From NCBI GenBank assembly GCA_030180135.1, contig CM058230.1:107189503-107253502 (forward strand): DNA of 64,000 nucleotides, given 5' to 3'. The translations under genes were made by a program, and so were the position numbers. Numbering within the stretch: the stretch's first letter is position 1; each line of letters opens with the position of its first letter. This DNA comes from Orychophragmus violaceus (taxonomy: Eukaryota; Streptophyta; Magnoliopsida; Brassicales; Brassicaceae). The notes beneath the pieces are model-generated. The model worked only from the letters and a program-made list of their open reading frames with translations. It was not told the DNA's origin and made no database searches. This document shows, piece by piece, positions 61,461 to 64,000 of the stretch.

Positions 61461-64000
61461 TGGTACTTTCGAAAAAACTCGACCCGATCCTTCCCGGGAC
61501 ATGAACACTTGGTTTTTCATGCACCGCGACTATCCCACGGTGCATAGGATCAGTCCACGATCGGTTTATCATATACCGTCATTTTTTTTTTCACCCGTTT
61601 CCTCCACCACACCTCCTTACTGTCTATATGAGGGGTTTAGGTCGTGGTACTTTCGAAAAAACTCGACCCGATCCTTCCCGGGACATGAACACTTGGTTTT
61701 TCATGCACCGCGACTGTCCCACGGTGCATAGGATCAGTCCACGATCAGTTTATCATATCCCGTCATTTTTTTTTCACCCGTTTCCTCCACCACACCTCCT
61801 TACTGTCTATATGAGGGGTTTTGGTCGTGGTACTTTCGAAAAAACTCGACCCGATCCTTCCCGGGACATGAACACTTGGTTTTTCATGCACTGCGACTGT
61901 CCCACGGTGCATAGGATCAGTCCACGATCAGTTTATCATATACCGTCATTTTTTTTTCACCCGTTTCCTCCACCACACCTCCTTACTGTCCATATGAGGG
62001 GTTTTGGTCGTGGTACTTTCGAAAAAACTCGACCCGATCCTTCCCGGGACATGAACACTTGGTTTTTCATGCACCGCGACTGTCCCACGGTGCATAGGAT
62101 CAGTCCACGATCAGTTTATCATATACCATCATTTTTTTTTCACCTGTTTCCTCCACCACACCTCCTTACTGTCTATATGAGGGGTTTTGGTCGTGGTACT
62201 TTCGAAAAAACTCGACCCGATCCTTCTCGGGACATGAACACTTGGTTTTTCATGCACCGCGACTGTCCCACTGTGCATAGGATCAGTCCACGATCAGTTT
62301 ATCCTATCCCGTCATTTTTTTTTCACCCGTTTCCTCCACCACACCTCATTACTGTCTATATGAGGGGTTTTGGTCGTGGTACTTTCGAAGAAACTCGACC
62401 CAATCCTTCCCGGGACATGAACACTTGGTTTTTCATGCACCGCGACTGTCCCACGCTGCATAGGATCAGTCCACGATCGGTTTATCATATACCGTCATTT
62501 TTTTTTTTCACTTGTTTCCTCCACCACACCTCCTTACTGTCCATATGAGGGGTTTTGGTCGTGTTACTTTCGAAAAAACTCGACCCGATACTTCCCGGGA
62601 CATGAACACTTGGTTTTTCATGCACCGCGACTGTCCCACGGTGCATAGGATCAGTCCACGATCAGTTTATCCTATCCCGTCATTTTTTTCACCTGTTTCC
62701 TCCACCACACCTCCTTACTGTCTATATGAGGGGTTTTGGTCGTGGTACTTTCGAAAAAACTCGACCCGATCCTTCCCGGGACATGAACACTTGGTTTTTC
62801 ATGCACCGCGACTGTCCCACGGTGCATAGGATCAGTCCACGATCAGTTTATCATATACCGTCATTTTTTTCACATGTTTCCTCCACCACACCTCCTTACT
62901 GTCCATATGAGGGGTTTTGGTCGTGGTACTTTCGAAAAAACTCGACCCGATCCTTCCCGGGACATGAACACTTGGTTTTTAATGCACCGCGACTGTCCCA
63001 CGGTGCATAGGATCAGTCCACGATCGGTTTATCATATACCGTCATTTTTTTTTTCACCCGTTTCCTCCACCACACCTCCTTACTGTCTATATGAGGGGTT
63101 TAGGTCGTGGTACTTTCGAAAAAACTCGACCCGATCCTTCCCGGGACATGAACACTTGGTTTTTCATGCACCGCGACTGTCCCACGGTGCATAGGATCAG
63201 TCCACGATCAGTTTATCATATCCCGTCATTTTTTTTTCACCCGTTTCCTCCACCACACCTCCTTACTGTCTATATGAGGTGTTTTGGTCGTGGTACTTTC
63301 GAAAAAACTCGACCCGATCCTTCCCGGGACATGAACACTTGGTTTTTCATGCACCGCGACTGTCCCACGGTGCATAGGATCAGTCCACGATCAGTTTATC
63401 ATATACCGTCATTTTTTTTTCACCCGTTTCCTCCACCACACCTCCTTACTGTCCATATGAGGGGTTTTGGTCGTGGTACTTTCGAAAAAACTCGACCCGA
63501 TTCTTCCCGGGACATGAACACTTGGTTTTTCATGCACCGCGACTGTCCCACGGTGCATAGGATCAGTCCACGATCAGTTTATCATATACCATCATTTTTT
63601 TTTTCACCTGTTTCCTCCACCACACCTCCTTACTGTCTATATGAGGGGTTTTGGTCGTGGTACTTTCGAAAAAACTCGACCCGATCCTTCCCGGGACATG
63701 AACACTTGGTTTTTCATGCACCGCGACTGTCCCACGGTGCATAGGATCAGTCCACGATCAGTTTATCATATCCCGTCATTTTTTTTTCACCTGTTTCCTA
63801 CACCACACCTCCTTACTGTCTATATGAGGGGTTTTGGTCGTGGTACTTTCGAAAAAACTCGACCCGATCCTTCTCGGGACATGAACACTTGGTTTTTCAT
63901 GCACCGCGACTGTCCCACGGTGCATAGGATCAGTCCACGATCAGTTTATCATATACCGTCAATTTTTTCACATGTTTCCTCCACCACACCTCCTTACTGT

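Larger units (their letters stand above)
24722..64000. repeat. 182 bp satellite, main array (~215 monomers)
   Basis: Head-to-tail copies run without interruption to the window edge. A typical monomer is 182 bp with T8; length varies from about 178 to 184, mainly through a T tract (T5-T10) before CAC(C/T/A)(C/T)G. Landmarks in order: GAGGGGTTTTGGTCGTGG, TTTCGAAAAAACTCGA, CCCGGGACATGAACAC, the inverted repeat ATGCACCG/CGGTGCAT, GGATCAGTCCACGATCAG, TTTATCATATACCGTCAT, the T tract and CCTCCACCACACCTCC. Long plus-strand frames (to 520 codons) appear where monomers are 183 bp, a multiple of three, and are not genes. I do not recognise this satellite from known families. Confidence 0.98.

Noticed and set aside
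24722..64000. CENP-B box-like word TTTCGAAAAAACTCGACCCG in each monomer
   Set aside because: It has TTCG and a downstream CG but lacks the CGGG at the required spacing of the known box (TTCGnnnnAnnCGGG), and plants are not known to use a CENP-B box in this way.

Overview
This 64 kb window looks like satellite-rich, probably centromeric or pericentromeric, heterochromatin of a plant nuclear genome, most likely a eudicot. The evidence is a Ty1/copia gag reading frame, several LTR retrotransposons primed by initiator-Met tRNA, and a long array of a ~182 bp satellite. I see no host gene, tRNA, rRNA or bacterial-type gene. The only convincing protein-coding sequence is a partial copia gag at the left edge. 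The species cannot be named from sequence alone.

Layout. 1-2937: 5' part of a minus-strand Ty1/copia element (gag, ~1.6 kb leader, primer binding site, 682 bp LTR), inserted into 2938-4644, the remaining part of a long GC-rich LTR of another element ('D'). 4645-5833: about 6.5 satellite monomers. 5834-24721: a three-level nest of non-autonomous LTR elements, each bounded by a 5 bp target-site duplication (TSD). Element C (+ strand, 5834-24721) landed in the satellite (TSD GTTTT). Element A (- strand, 8168-21336) landed in C (TSD TGAGT). Element B (- strand, 11439-18333) landed in A (TSD CCGAC). 24722-64000: the satellite resumes in the same phase and runs to the window edge, about 215 monomers with multimeric duplications of 4, 8, 11, 12 and 14 units.

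Elements A, B and C have unusually long LTRs (2.1-2.9 kb) around short internal regions (1.2-1.8 kb) with no visible gag, protease, reverse transcriptase or integrase. They fit large retrotransposon derivatives (LARD-like) mobilised in trans. Their tips (TGTAACATCCC), Met-tRNA primer site and polypurine tract resemble Ty3/gypsy chromovirus-type elements (inference). They share a near-TATA 25 bp hairpin, a CpG-dense array of ~20 bp repeats in the transcribed part of the LTR (A, C, D), and a stem next to the polypurine tract whose base pairs co-vary. LTR divergence counted by eye (C > A > B) agrees with the nesting order, so all three insertions appear recent.

The satellite carries in every typical monomer an 8 bp perfect inverted repeat around an 11 nt loop. 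Its long open frames (up to 520 codons) arise because a 183 bp monomer is a multiple of three; I do not consider them genes.
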